Assembly (NCBI GenBank): GCA_963556695.1
Contig: CAUWAG010000012.1
Span: 4,216,001-4,280,000 of the forward strand
Length of the DNA stretch: 64,000 bases
Direction: 5' to 3'
Source: Anthostomella pinea
Taxonomy: Eukaryota; Ascomycota; Sordariomycetes; Xylariales; Xylariaceae
Of this stretch, positions 11,643 through 22,140 are shown one piece after another; position 1 is the first letter of the stretch, and every line of letters starts with the position of its first letter. Under the pieces are notes generated by a model. The model was not told the origin of the DNA. It worked only from the letters and a program-made list of their open reading frames with translations, and ran no database searches. A program made the translations under genes and the position numbers.

Positions 11643-12224
11643 TCAAGCAGACGACGGCGTCACGGCTTTGCCCTTCCCAGGCGCTCCCTCGAACTTGGCA
11701 CCCCATGTGTCTTCCTGCTTGAACATGGACAGACACTGAAGCGCAGACGGGGTGCCATATTCGGGATCCGCACCTCCCGCAAGCAAGACCTGGACACCGG
11801 CTCGTCAGCAAGGGGCATACGCATGCCGGGTGGAACACCCACGTCAATAACCGCATCTTCCTTCTTGAAAAGTGCGCCAGCCAACGGACTCTGACCGCGA
11901 TCATTCAGACGGTTTGGGTCGGCGCCGTGCTGGATTAGCAGCTTGACGAGATCTGCGTGACCGTGATAGGCGGCGAGCATGAGCTTCGGACATGAAAGGG
12001 TCAGTGTTAGCGACATGCGCGGGCTCCCATACTACGGATTGGGGACATACGAGTGTGTCGCCCTTGTCGTTGGTCAGATTGGCTGGTAGTCCTGCCGGTA
12101 GTGCTTGCTCGAAGATATCCATCTGGCCCTCCCGCGCTGCATTGTACATGCGCGTCGCGAACTCGATGGCCTCGGGTGGGATGGCCCCGGGCGTTGACCC
12201 ATTAGCGGCGTTGTCGCTCGCCAT
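11643..12224 (-). CDS. Small ankyrin-repeat protein, three exons
   Basis: This is a predicted 153-residue protein, complement(join(11643..11789,11843..11983,12051..12224)). Its introns are 67 bp (donor gtatgt) and 53 bp (donor gtgggt), both in frame. Exon 1 reads MASDNAANGS, then an EFATRMYNAAREGQMDIFEQAL helix pair. Exon 2 has the ankyrin signature LMLAAYHGHADLVKLLIQHGADPNRLNDRGQSPL. Exon 3 has GGADPEYGTPSALQCLSMF and a basic tail ending TPSSA. It matches a widespread short fungal ankyrin protein that is usually unnamed. Such proteins are interaction scaffolds; no specific partner is known. The Met at 12224 is chosen because the residues before it in the longer frame do not look conserved. 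Confidence 0.85.
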
Positions 12225-12842
12225 TGCGGAAGATCTGCAACCGTGTTCTGTGGTCAATTCAAAACACTTTGGGAGCAGAGCTATGAAGTCAATTCGTGTA
12301 GATAGGTATGTGGCTTGAAGAGCTTGATGATGCTGAGTGAGAGGGCGATGAAGTCAGCGCCAGCCGAAGCTCCGCGTTAAACTTTAGCTTCTGTTCGCAT
12401 GGCTTCTGCGCCGTGATTGGCTCTTGGAAGCCCTGGAGCCTCACTACATCGTTATCGTTATCACGTGAGCTTCGTTCGGTCCAAGTCATCTCGCAGGCAT
12501 CTGCTTTGAGCTGGCAAGTTCAAACAAGAGTGGTTAATTTGTCATAAAACAAACATCTTCATCGGGTCGAGAACTTTAGTGACCGGGCAGAAGACAAGCG
12601 ACAAGTCACAACAGAATCGCCGAGGGGCAGCTCCCTAGCTCCACCCTCCAGCTCTAATCGCAGTGGATCCTCTAACCTTGATAAGGTTAGTCGTAGCCTT
12701 AAGTAATCAGCTGCCGGGGCGGCTTGCGACGGGCCCATTCATTCCCTGGCCCGCTGTTAGCCGCCATTGAGCTCAACACAGTGGAACAACCCGTGGAGTC
12801 CAGACAGCTCTTCGAGGTTCATCACCAAGCAACATCCGCGTC
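12225..12842. promoter_or_regulatory. Divergent promoter region, ankyrin gene / enoyl-CoA hydratase
   Basis: These 618 bp separate two divergent genes and must carry both promoters. No defined element was recognised. Confidence 0.4.
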
Positions 12843-13925
12843 ATGCCTCCTCGACTGAATATCAGATTGCTTTCTCCAGCATGCCGCCTAGTGCGGCCGT
12901 ACTCAATCGATGCCGGGTCCCTGATCAAAGTCACGAACCTCCCCGCCCCGAACTCCGGCCACATACGAGTCCTCGAGCTCAACAGGCCGGCAGCGCGCAA
13001 TGCCATATCGAAGGCCCTCCTCGCCGCGCTACGAGCCGAAGTCGACGGTGTCCAGGCGCAATACACACCTGAAGGCGAGGAGCTGCCAGTGACGCCTCGA
13101 TTCGGAGGCGCTGCAGGGGTCAACCAGAAGGGACCGACGAGGGTGCTGGTCCTGGCCAGCGCCGTCGATGCCAGTTTCTGCGCAGGCGCGGATCTGAAGG
13201 AACGGCGAGGGTTCACGCAAGAAGAGTCGGTACAACAATTACGATTGGGAACCATCATCAAATAAAGAGTTGCGCGGCTACAGGTGAACACAGCTGACTC
13301 GATTATCATATCTAGGACAGCAGACTTCCTCGCGAACTTGCGCGGCACATTCTCCTCTCTATCTTCTCTACCGATCCCCACCATCTCCGCCGTCTCCTCA
13401 CTAGCCCTCGGCGGCGGCCTCGAGCTCGCACTCTGCACAGACTTCCGCGTCTTCGCCTCGACCGCGACTGTCGGCCTCCCAGAGACACGCCTGGGCATAA
13501 TACCGGGAGCCGGCGGCACATACCGCCTGCCCGCTATAATTGGGCAATCGCGCGCAAGGGACCTCATCCTGACCGGACGTCGCGTATCTGCGCCAGAGGC
13601 TTACTTCCTCGGCATAGCCGACCGGCTAGTCGAAGTCTTGCCCGAGGATGAGCGGGACGCCGTTGCGCAGGAGGCAGGCGGCCAGAAAGCCGGGGAGGGC
13701 ACGCCGTCCAGGGCGCGCCGGGCAGCCCTGGCCGAGGCGGTCCGGCTGGCGAGCGAGATCTGCGAGGGTGGACCTATTGCAGTCAGAGCTGGACTCATGG
13801 CTGTGCGGTGGCCGAGGGAGGAGGTTGAGAATGCCATGTACCAGCGGGTTGTCAAGAGCGAGGACCGAGATGAAGCGCTGGAGGCCTTTAGGGAGAAGCG
13901 GAAACCCGTCTTCAAAGGGAGGTAG
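12843..13925 (+). CDS. AUH-type enoyl-CoA hydratase (methylglutaconyl-CoA hydratase-like), two exons
   Basis: This is a crotonase-fold hydratase, probably mitochondrial, most like the methylglutaconyl-CoA hydratases of leucine breakdown. The model is join(12843..13225,13316..13925), 330 residues. The 90-bp intron (donor gtcggt, acceptor ctag) restores TQEETADFLANLRGTF, the expected join after GADLKERRG. N-terminal residues 1-25 are basic and hydrophobic, consistent with mitochondrial import. Landmarks are IRVLELNRPAARNAIS, the oxyanion-hole segment DASFCAGADLKE, ALGGGLELALCTDFRVF, and LPETRLGIIPGAGGTYRLP carrying the catalytic acid region. The ending is EAFREKRKPVFKGR, typical of the family. 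A longer exon 2 starting at 13284 would also be open but inserts residues not seen in relatives. Confidence 0.9.
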
Positions 13926-14168
13926 TGCGCTAGCATCTGGGATGAACGTCGCTACATGTTTGAGCACTTACGTGTGTCAGTATGGATGTACTATGATCTT
14001 GACACTCAGGTCGAGCTAAATGGAGCAAATTAGGCCGAAGTGGCCTCCGAATCTACCTTGCAATACCCAATGCAGACTGCGATCTGTCTATCCGAACCTT
14101 ACACGCCTTGGTATTTCCCAAATAGGTCATCGCGCCACCCTGATCGCGATCTCCCTCTTGCCAGCAGA

Positions 14169-14316
14169 GGATCCAACAGAAGGATTCCTGGCTGTCAGAC
14201 TCCGCCCGTTTGCAAGAGTACAACACGGCAGATGGAACGATTCCGGCTGCCAGACTCCATCTCCCGCTTGCCACCAAAAACCCCAACGGAAGGATCTTGG
14301 TCGTCAGACTGAGCCT
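14169..14316. repeat. Imperfect tandem repeat, three units
   Basis: Three related units begin near 14169, 14236 and 14282. Each combines a gaaggat/gaacgat-type motif, a gGCTGtCAGACTccg core and (in two units) CCGCTTGCC-like sequence. Units are diverged and unequal in length. Confidence 0.5.
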
Positions 14317-15023
14317 CCTGCGCCGTAGGAACTTTTTACGACCAGCTTCTCGATGTCATGCCCCAATCGTCCTCTCAAGTGATACACCCTTGTGCTCTGG
14401 AGCTTAACAACGTGTCCACTGAAAATCCTAATCCGAAGGCTCAGGTTACCGAATACGTCGAACGAGGATGGTTGGCCAGCACGGGAAGCTGCAGCGAGCT
14501 CCTAACAGGAATGTTGTGGGGGGAAAGGGGGTGTTTGCGGGGGTGGATGTGTGTGGGTTGACTCTTTGGCTTATTCGGTCCCTTCTCGGTCTCGAGAAGG
14601 ATCAATGGGTCGCATGGCTCTAACCTTCAAACACACCATCCTCGTTTTGTTAAATTCCACTGCTTCTTTAAGGATGACTTGTAGTGTCCCTTTAGTGACC
14701 CTTCAAACATCGTGGGTAGCTTGGGTAAAGAGTTGCGCTACATCACCCCTTCATCTGGCCGCTTGCTTGCATGTAAGCTTACCTTGCACTTTTCGGCCGG
14801 TTGCCCTGTGGATAGTTCTGGCCCAGCGTCAATTTCCTGATAGACTTAATACTGCCACCGATACTTCGCGGGGACGCCGACAATCTTGGGAGCACTTTTA
14901 CGAGCACGTCATTGGGATTGTATTGATCTCCCCTGTCGCTGCTATCCTCTCGATAAACTGCAATGAACTAAAGTTATTAGATGTTAAGCTTTATCGTAAA
15001 GTCAGTTCCAATGTTAATAAAAA

Positions 15024-15044
15024 GGGGGGGGGGGGGGGGGGGGG
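15024..15044 (+). repeat. Homopolymer tract of 21 G
   Basis: An uninterrupted run of 21 guanines flanked by AAAA and TAATGG. The true length may be uncertain because such runs are hard to sequence. Confidence 0.9.
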
Positions 15045-15317
15045 TAATGGTATCATGAACACATTTACAGTCAGCTCCCCTTAGTCTCTGTTCACGCCTT
15101 CTCATGACATGTCGAGATACCCTCACCCCTTATGAGTCCCCTACTATTATGATGTTTCTCCACCTAAACAGATGTGTAGGTGTCAAATATCGTCCGCCAT
15201 GTGACTTTGGACGGCAGAGATGGGCGTAAAGCGTGGTACAAGCACGCCGTGCCATACCATGTGGCCGTACGCGCATATTGGTAAGATTCTAGACTGCCAG
15301 TAGAATCTTTTAAATAC

Positions 15318-15393
15318 TGGAATAAGCACACAGGAATAAGTAGCTTTAGTTTGATATACTACTTTTAATGATTATTTTATTGTGCTTATTCCA
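15318..15393. repeat. 13-bp perfect inverted repeat
   Basis: TGGAATAAGCACA (15318-15330) is the reverse complement of 15381-15393, with a 50-nt AT-rich spacer. It could be a hairpin or the termini of a very small element. Confidence 0.7.
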
Positions 15394-15728
15394 ATTCGAT
15401 AAATTTACTATGGTTTGCTGAGACAGGTAGTGTACGGAGACTTATTGGGTGACTGTACCAGCGTGACTGTGCATAGAAGCGACGATGTTATTATTCACAT
15501 CTAAGAAGAAGGGAGCCAATGCATAAGTCCAAAAACGATGAGCTCAGATCCACGTTCTACGGTGATAAAGGTAGAGAGGGTCCGTAACTTCATGGTTGGG
15601 GCGAGCTGCAAGTGTGGACGACTGCCCCCAGAGCACGTCTTGCGACAAAAGCACCGCGCTGGTAACGGGTCAAGTTCCGTAATTAAGATCTCTGGCAGCT
15701 ACTGCTTTCTACTGGTGAGCCTCTCACT

Positions 15729-16498
15729 TCACGTTTTCTTATTCTGGCTCCGTGTCCGCGTACTAACGAGGTCCCCATCCTTACGCTGTGCCGCACTCTT
15801 CTTTGGCCTGCCGGCTAACTTCTGTTTCGACTTCTTGCCTTCTTTCTCGGACCCGTTCGGTTCAGACTTCTCACCAGTATTCTTGTTGCCTCGCTTGGGC
15901 TTCTCTTCCGTCACCTCCTCGTCCTCGTCATCCTCCTCATCTTCCTGCTCCTCGTCCTCGTCATCTTCCTCCTCTTCCTGGTTCTCCGGATCTTCAGTAT
16001 CGTCTTCCTCCTCCTGCTTCTTCTGCTTCTTATTAGCCGCCTTCCCGCCCTTCTTCACCTCCTTCCCCTGTTTATTGGTCGTATGAGGTTCGTCCGCCTC
16101 TTTGTCCTCGCCTCCCTCCTCTGAATCCTGGCTCTTTGCCTTGCGTTTCCCGTTCTGCCCACTGCCACTCTTGCCCTTGTTGCCGGACGCCTTCTCTTCA
16201 ACGTTGAGCTCGGAAGCCCTCTTCACCACATCATTGCCGGATCGCTCAACGTGCACGGCGGGATTGCCCGGGTCGGCGTTCTTCTTGATGGTGTTGCCCT
16301 TTTTGGACTTGATGGCGATTTCGCCCTCGGTCTTCGTCTCGGCTACCGTGCCGCCGGGCGCACCACCACCCCAGTTCCAGGAGACTACTCCATCGGTAGG
16401 ATCAGCGACATATCGAAAATATCACGCAGAGCATCCGCGAAGCATCCTGTTGCGAGTCGCATACCTTTGTCACCCTTTTCTGGTGTTTCGCCAGCCAT
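15729..16498 (-). CDS. HVA1/TUDOR-domain (DUF2945) protein with acidic tail, two exons
   Basis: This is a 229-residue protein, complement(join(15729..16384,16465..16498)). A tiny 34-bp first exon encodes MAGETPEKGDK. An 80-bp intron (donor gtatgc, acceptor tag) joins it to VSWNWGGGAPGGTV. Residues about 9-65 match the 'hypervirulence associated protein, TUDOR domain' family (DUF2945), including the W-N-W-G/GG start and a KSKKGNTIKK-type basic turn. After VVKRASELNVEEK the rest is low complexity: Lys/Gly-rich, then an Asp/Glu block, then a KSKQKLAGRPKKSAAQRK segment like an AT-hook or nuclear signal. The family is small and its molecular function is not established. A chromatin or nucleic-acid role is an inference from the basic and acidic tail. 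Confidence 0.85.
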
Positions 16499-17140
16499 TT
16501 CTGGTGTCGTAGTAAGGGCTTCGCCGCGCTGGGTTCGATATAATGTATCGTCAGTGTGTTCACCACTTCGAATAGGAGACTGTATCGCGGATGCTGATGG
16601 AATGATGGAGGAAGTTGTATTCAATCATAAGACAAACTCGACAGGGTTCTACATATAAAATTTGCATGAACAAGCACAGGTTGGGCGCTTTGTTCCATGA
16701 ACAATGGCATTACATCATACTGGTGATTCATCACGGTCTTAGTCAGATTACGCTCTGCGCTCCCGAAAGCCCCATCCCTGCGATCTGGGGAACCGGGTCC
16801 GTTTCTGCATAAGGCGGACTCAACACCAAGCGGGTTGACGGAAGCGATCGATCTTTAGTCGATAAAAACATACCCACTTGGTCCCACGATGCGGCGCAGT
16901 GTCAGGGCGATCAGAACGGTATAATTGCTCGTAGTCGCTGAGTCTATCTAGTTCCTAGTTACGCCACTGACGTACTTGGTGAGACAGGCATCTTGCGATA
17001 TCGTCACCGCATAACGGCGGGCGTTGGTTTACAAGCTGGGAGGCGTAGATTCCCCCTGGGCCTTGCCCGCAATCCTTAAGCAGTGCCAATGACTGGTACT
17101 TCAGGGAGCTACCTATCGCCAAGCACCCGAGCACAGCGGC
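16499..17140. other. Intergenic
   Basis: About 640 bp between the TUDOR-domain gene start and the NRPS-like gene stop. No open frame or repeat of note was seen. Confidence 0.4.
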
Positions 17141-20100
17141 TCAGAATGCCCATTGCCTCATCCAGTTCTCCATCAACGCGTCCCCAACCGGCCCTAGGCC
17201 GGCCAACATCTCCGACGCAGCGACAGTCGCCTTGGTATCCAACAGGATCGGGCTTGCGCTGTCGGCGACCAAGCCGTCGAAGAACCCGAGGATCTTGATT
17301 GCCGGGTTCTGCGTTACGTCCTCGGTCTTCGGCTCGCTCTCTCGCAGCGCATCAACCCACACCGGTAGTGGTACGACCTCAACTCCGTTCGCGCTTTTGA
17401 GCGACCGCACGACTGTGGGCAGGACTTCCGCCCACGAGCTGTGCTGCGGGTTCGCGGCATGGTAGACCACGGCACCGGGACTGGCGTTGGCGGCCCGAGC
17501 GCTCGTCGAATGGACGGCGAGCTCGACGATGCTCCGGCAAAGCACGTCCACCGGGATCCAGTCGACCGTGTCCATCTGGCCCAGAGACGCCGGTATCTTA
17601 CCCAAGTACTTCGAGCTTGCGATCAGGCTGGGCAGCCACTCCTGCTTGGGCCAGACGCCAGCCGCCGTAGTCGGACCCGCGACCTGGCCCACGCGACAGA
17701 CCACGGCCGGGACATCGGCTTCCCTGGCTGCGGCGTCGAGCAGACGTTCCGCGACGAACTTAGACTCCCCGTAGCCGATGGGCTGCGGCATGCGCCAGTC
17801 CGTGTAAATCTGTTCGAGGACCTGCTCGGCTGAGGCGTCGGCGGCACGCCAGTTGGCGATGGCGCTGATGCTGGAGATGAAGAAGATCTGCGCGCCGAAG
17901 CTGGAGCGCGACGAGAAGTCGATGAAGCGCCGGACAGTGGCGACCTGGCTGGCGAAGGAGTCGATGGATAGGTTGAAGTCGACCTGCCAGGCATTGTGGA
18001 TGACGTTGGTGACTTCTCCCAGGAGCTTCCTGTATGTGGATGCCGAGAGGCCGAAGTACGGTTTCGACAGGTCCGCATCGAGACACTCGACCTTCGACGG
18101 GAGTGGCTGGAGACTCTTCGCAGCCTGAGATTTCTGTTGGCGCGCAAGGGTGCTAGTGCCGCGGTTCAGGCAGTAGACCTTGCGGACATTGGAGTTGCTG
18201 ACCAATGAGTCTAGAATATACGATCCCAGGGAGCCCGTAGAGCCCGTTATCAAGACAACGAGGTCGTCTGATTGCTTCCCCTGCGGCTTCCTCGCGGTTA
18301 ATGGTAGGTTCGCCGCGTGCATATCGTACAGCTTCTGCATCTTCTGCTCGTCGCTCTCCGTAGTCTGTGTAAGCGTCTTTCCTTCGACAAGTGTCGACAC
18401 AACGGTGACGAGCGCAGCAATGCTGGGGTTTGAGTATACCGTCCTGACCTCTAATGACTGTCGCATTCCTTTTGCTGACAAGAATTTGTTGAGCTTCCTG
18501 GATATGAGCGTTACTTGCAAGGAATCGAGTCCCAACTCGAAGAGGTTGACATCGGGTGCAACTTGGTTCACGTCGATCTCGGTGGATGTGGCAATGATGT
18601 CCTTGACGGTGTCTTGTACACTACCATGCCCGCCTGTGGTGCCGTTGATGATGCCATTCGCTTTGCGATCCGCGGGCTCCTCACTGTCCGTGTACAGAGC
18701 GCCAAGCTCCGCTTCATACAGGTCCAGCGTCATCTTGCGCTGTACCGTACCTTTGCCAGCTCTGAGCATGGGCTTGTCTGCGGAGGTGAAGGTGATCATG
18801 TTCCGATGAATCCGGCCATGGGACGGACTCTGCTTATTAGCGGCCTGGACCGATGGCCAAATGCGATCCAGAAGGTCTTCTCTCTCCTCCTCGCTCTGGG
18901 GTGGCTTGACAGCCTCGACCAGCAGACTGGACTGGAAGCGCCCGAGACCACATATGAGCGCAGCGCTGACAGCCGGGTTCTCGCCAATGGTGTTCTCCAT
19001 CTCGATTGGGTTGAGCTTCTCGCCAGTAGAGAAGACGATGATGTCGTCGGCGCGCCCCCTGTACAACCAGACATCCTCCTTTGTCGGATGCTTCGAGTAC
19101 AGGTCCTTCATCGGCCACTCCTCCAGCTCCGGAAAGGTGCCGAAGATTCCTTGGTATTGCTGGAGTTTTGGGTCTCGTACGATAACCTGCTCGTACAGAT
19201 CCTCTGAGAAATGTCGATACTCATGCCCGAGCAAAGGACTCACGCTCATGTATGCCCAGTCTTCGGGATCGCACAGTTGGATGGGAAGTACGCCGCATTC
19301 TGTGGTACCGAGAACGTTCACCAGCCTGGTCTTCTTGCTGATTAGTTCGCCAACTGCCTGGGGACAGGGCCCTCCGCCATACGTAATCTGCTGCAGGCGG
19401 CTTAGATTTTCCAGGTGCTTGGGATCCTTGGCAAGATCGACCAGCGTCATGGGAGCCAGGCAGCTATGCTGCACATTGCCGTGGACGTGTATGGCATTGG
19501 CAGTGTCTGCCGAAGGTGGGAAGGGACCAAGCACTGCCGTGAAGCCGCTGTAGATGACACCTGGGAGAAGCATGGAGGAACCAGCACAGTGGAAAAGGGG
19601 GAACGCGAGATACACCCGGGTGCCGGCGCACAGTGCAGGGTAGGTCTCCTTGTGTCCTAGCGACGGTAAAGCCGTAAATGCGTCGAGTGGTGATACAGTC
19701 GCATGGGTCTGGATAATCGGCTTTGGCATGCCTGTCGAGCCAGACGTGTGCAGAACCACGAAGGGATCGGATCTCGCTTCGGCGAAGGTCTTGGTGTACG
19801 GATACGGCTCCTCCGGTCCGTCCCCGATCCACCCGTTCATGCCGGCGATCTCAAGCACCCGCATGGGCCGGGCGTGTAGAATCTGCTTGACGACTGGCAA
19901 GGGGAAGTTTGGCGGGAGCAAGAAGGTATTGCAGTCGGTCTTCTCGAACAGAGAAAGGTGCGCGTCAAGCGTGTTGCGGGGAGAGTTGAGGAGAAGCGCG
20001 TAGCCGGTCTTGATGCAAGCAAGTGTCAGAATTCCATAGACGACATCTTGCGGTCCCATATAGGTGAGCGTGGGGAAGCCCTGGCCTCGTCCCAGATTCT

Positions 20101-20353
20101 TCTCCAGGTACCAGGCGCAACGGTCAACCGCCCGAGCAAAGGTCTTTGCGCTGATATCCTGGAAGCCATCGGCAGGATCCCTCGTCTTCGCTATGGAGTA
20201 GAATATGCGATCCGGGTCGGATGCTGCAATCTCGTCCACGAGGGATGGGAGCAGTCGCTCGCCGACGTTGGCAAGTGGTGCTGGTGACATCGCGGGTTTG
20301 GGCGGCCTGTGCCAGAGAGAGAGACGTGTGATCCAGAGGCGGGGAGACGTCAA
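17141..20353 (-). CDS. NRPS-like carboxylate reductase (A-T-R single module)
   Basis: This single-exon 1070-residue enzyme should activate a carboxylic acid with ATP, load it onto a phosphopantetheine arm and release it reductively as an aldehyde (or alcohol). The adenylation domain, about 30-555, has LHTSGSTGMPKPI (201-213), ITYGGGPCP, NVLGTTECG and YRGRADDIIVFSTGEKLNP, with a GKGTVQRK-type lysine near 540. The thiolation domain, about 575-655, carries LFELGLDSLQ with Ser611 as attachment site. The reductase domain starts LITGSTGSLGSYIL (701-714), the NADPH motif, and has YGESKFVAERLL with the Tyr and Lys of extended SDRs. There is no condensation domain, so it is not a peptide-forming NRPS. 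Met22 (20290) may be the real start. Its neighbours (UbiA and P450) suggest an aromatic acid substrate (inference). Confidence 0.93.
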   Translation of the reverse strand: MTSPRLWITRLSLWHRPPKPAMSPAPLANVGERLLPSLVDEIAASDPDRIFYSIAKTRDPADGFQDISAKTFARAVDRCAWYLEKNLGRGQGFPTLTYMGPQDVVYGILTLACIKTGYALLLNSPRNTLDAHLSLFEKTDCNTFLLPPNFPLPVVKQILHARPMRVLEIAGMNGWIGDGPEEPYPYTKTFAEARSDPFVVLHTSGSTGMPKPIIQTHATVSPLDAFTALPSLGHKETYPALCAGTRVYLAFPLFHCAGSSMLLPGVIYSGFTAVLGPFPPSADTANAIHVHGNVQHSCLAPMTLVDLAKDPKHLENLSRLQQITYGGGPCPQAVGELISKKTRLVNVLGTTECGVLPIQLCDPEDWAYMSVSPLLGHEYRHFSEDLYEQVIVRDPKLQQYQGIFGTFPELEEWPMKDLYSKHPTKEDVWLYRGRADDIIVFSTGEKLNPIEMENTIGENPAVSAALICGLGRFQSSLLVEAVKPPQSEEEREDLLDRIWPSVQAANKQSPSHGRIHRNMITFTSADKPMLRAGKGTVQRKMTLDLYEAELGALYTDSEEPADRKANGIINGTTGGHGSVQDTVKDIIATSTEIDVNQVAPDVNLFELGLDSLQVTLISRKLNKFLSAKGMRQSLEVRTVYSNPSIAALVTVVSTLVEGKTLTQTTESDEQKMQKLYDMHAANLPLTARKPQGKQSDDLVVLITGSTGSLGSYILDSLVSNSNVRKVYCLNRGTSTLARQQKSQAAKSLQPLPSKVECLDADLSKPYFGLSASTYRKLLGEVTNVIHNAWQVDFNLSIDSFASQVATVRRFIDFSSRSSFGAQIFFISSISAIANWRAADASAEQVLEQIYTDWRMPQPIGYGESKFVAERLLDAAAREADVPAVVCRVGQVAGPTTAAGVWPKQEWLPSLIASSKYLGKIPASLGQMDTVDWIPVDVLCRSIVELAVHSTSARAANASPGAVVYHAANPQHSSWAEVLPTVVRSLKSANGVEVVPLPVWVDALRESEPKTEDVTQNPAIKILGFFDGLVADSASPILLDTKATVAASEMLAGLGPVGDALMENWMRQWAF

Positions 20354-22140
20354 GCAGGTAGAGAAATAGGCAGCCGGACAGTGCTGTTCTCTGTGCTATG
20401 GTAAGTGAAGAGATGAACCGGAGACTCGAACAAAGAAAGACTACTTCCAGTTAGGCACGAGCTGACATCTGCATGCTGGCTGTTTGTGAGCTGCAGCGCA
20501 ACAGGTGATAATAGCTGTTCGCGACAGTCAACCGCCTGTCACTGATAATCGGTGTGGCACACGAACGGAGTGGCGAAGGCAACGGGCTATCATCGTCTCA
20601 TCTGCCGTTGAACCCGCCATTGTCGCGTTCACCTTGGTGAAGGATCGATTGACCCGGCGTTGCCCCAAGTCGGGTGGGATTCGGGCTGGAGGCAATATTC
20701 AGGGGTGATTCCTACGTTGTACGCCGTTCGGACCCGGTCGGCGAATCTATTTCCCCTCTCAACTACTGTTGCGTTAGACAATCTTCACAAGTGGTTGTAG
20801 CATCAAGCAAGGCATTCCCTGGACATGTGGCAACCTGGAACTTGGAAGGATCCCTTGCTCCCCAGACCCATTTGGATCATTAGTACCTCCCTGGGATCGC
20901 CCAATTGCGCAAGTACGAACTACTACGTAGTCGGGCCACATGCCGATAGACCCCTGAGCAAAAGCAACGAACGGGCCATCTCTCGATTCCGGTGATAACA
21001 GCCCGCAGGCTGTACTAATTACTAGGAGTCTACGAAAGGGAGGGCAACGGGCCTATCGGGAAAGGATTGGCCGGGTGCAATGCTCTCACGGTCGTCACAC
21101 CCGATTTGGCTGAGACGGGTGGTCATGTGTAGCTAGGACAGGGATGTATAATATTGGATAAACTCTGGAGATCCTATATAGGTACTATTTTAAGCTTATC
21201 GGCTAGCTCGACGATGATCGACTCACTCTCCACCGTCGGTAAGACAGCAGTGAGACAGATAGGTAGTCCATAATTCCAGAGTACAGTAGGTATGCTGGCA
21301 GCCCAATTCGCACGGTAAATCAATACATCGCTGATATTATTCTCTTATATTGCAAATGCTCATCATAAGATCACTAGCAGTATGGTGTTGCTATTATCGC
21401 TGCGTGGTTGCCGTTGGGCTTTGACGTGGTGTGCTGGGCTATGGTAGGTTAACTCCAGGTATGTTTCGCAACCTCACATTATGATTCATCCAATCCTGCC
21501 GTGGCACCCTGCCTACCTAGTCCACCGATCCTTCAGGAACGCCCACTCCGCCTAGTAGCCGCAGGATATCCTCCTGCGCGTCTCGAGTCATTTTCAGCCA
21601 ATGGGGAGAGTGTTGATGGTGGCGGTGCGGAGCGTTATACCCTGGTAAAGGATCGAAGACGTGCCTCGGCAGCAGGACAAGACGTTCACATGGGTGGGAA
21701 GTCCCCGGCAGGTTCTGTCGACGCAAGGTACTTCTTTCGAGAGTGGCTACCAGTAGGTGTGTCGGCCTGGGGATATCTTTGGATCTGGGGGAGGCAAGCT
21801 GCCCCGGGAGACGAGGGGACAGGAGTTCGCGTTCACTCACCAGGGCCTATGGCACTCCTGTTGTGTCGGAAGGTGACAATAAGGAACTGTTGGATTCGCA
21901 TGCCCTGCAATAATCATCCTACGAAGGCTTAGCCTTTTCCTGGTTTTCCCATACTCCTCTATCTTCCAACATCCCTTTATTCGACACTACATTTACCTGT
22001 GCTTGGAGTGCCCGGCCGATAAGTCATCTTTCGCATCTCCTGTCTTTTCTTCCCTTTTCCTGTTGTTGATCCGGACGCGGGAAATACGGCCCCGGCACTC
22101 TCTTTAAAATCATTTCACACGTTCCCTTTACGCGGCTATC
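20354..22140. promoter_or_regulatory. Divergent intergenic region, NRPS-like gene / rhodopsin-domain gene
   Basis: About 1.8 kb between two divergent starts. Open frames such as 21501-21932 have no domain and low plausibility. It should contain both promoters; no binding site was recognised with confidence. Confidence 0.4.

Larger units (their letters stand above)
13926..15728. other. Gene-free region with repeats
   Basis: About 1.8 kb without a recognisable gene. It holds an imperfect tandem repeat (14169-14316), a 21-G tract (15024-15044) and a 13-bp inverted repeat (15318-15393). The open frame at 14551-15084 has no domain and reads into the G tract, so it is probably not coding. Confidence 0.5.

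Noticed and set aside
13284..13315. Longer exon 2 of the enoyl-CoA hydratase
   Set aside because: It would insert about 12 residues not expected in the family; the acceptor at 13315 gives the expected join.
14551..15084. 177-codon open frame
   Set aside because: It reads through the 21-G tract as polyglycine and has no recognisable domain; probably chance.
18515..19553. Long open frames antisense to the NRPS-like gene
   Set aside because: Shadow frames produced by GC-biased third positions; the opposite strand has all enzyme motifs.
21501..21932. 143-codon open frame upstream of the rhodopsin gene
   Set aside because: No domain, unlikely residue composition, and an overlapping frame on the other strand.
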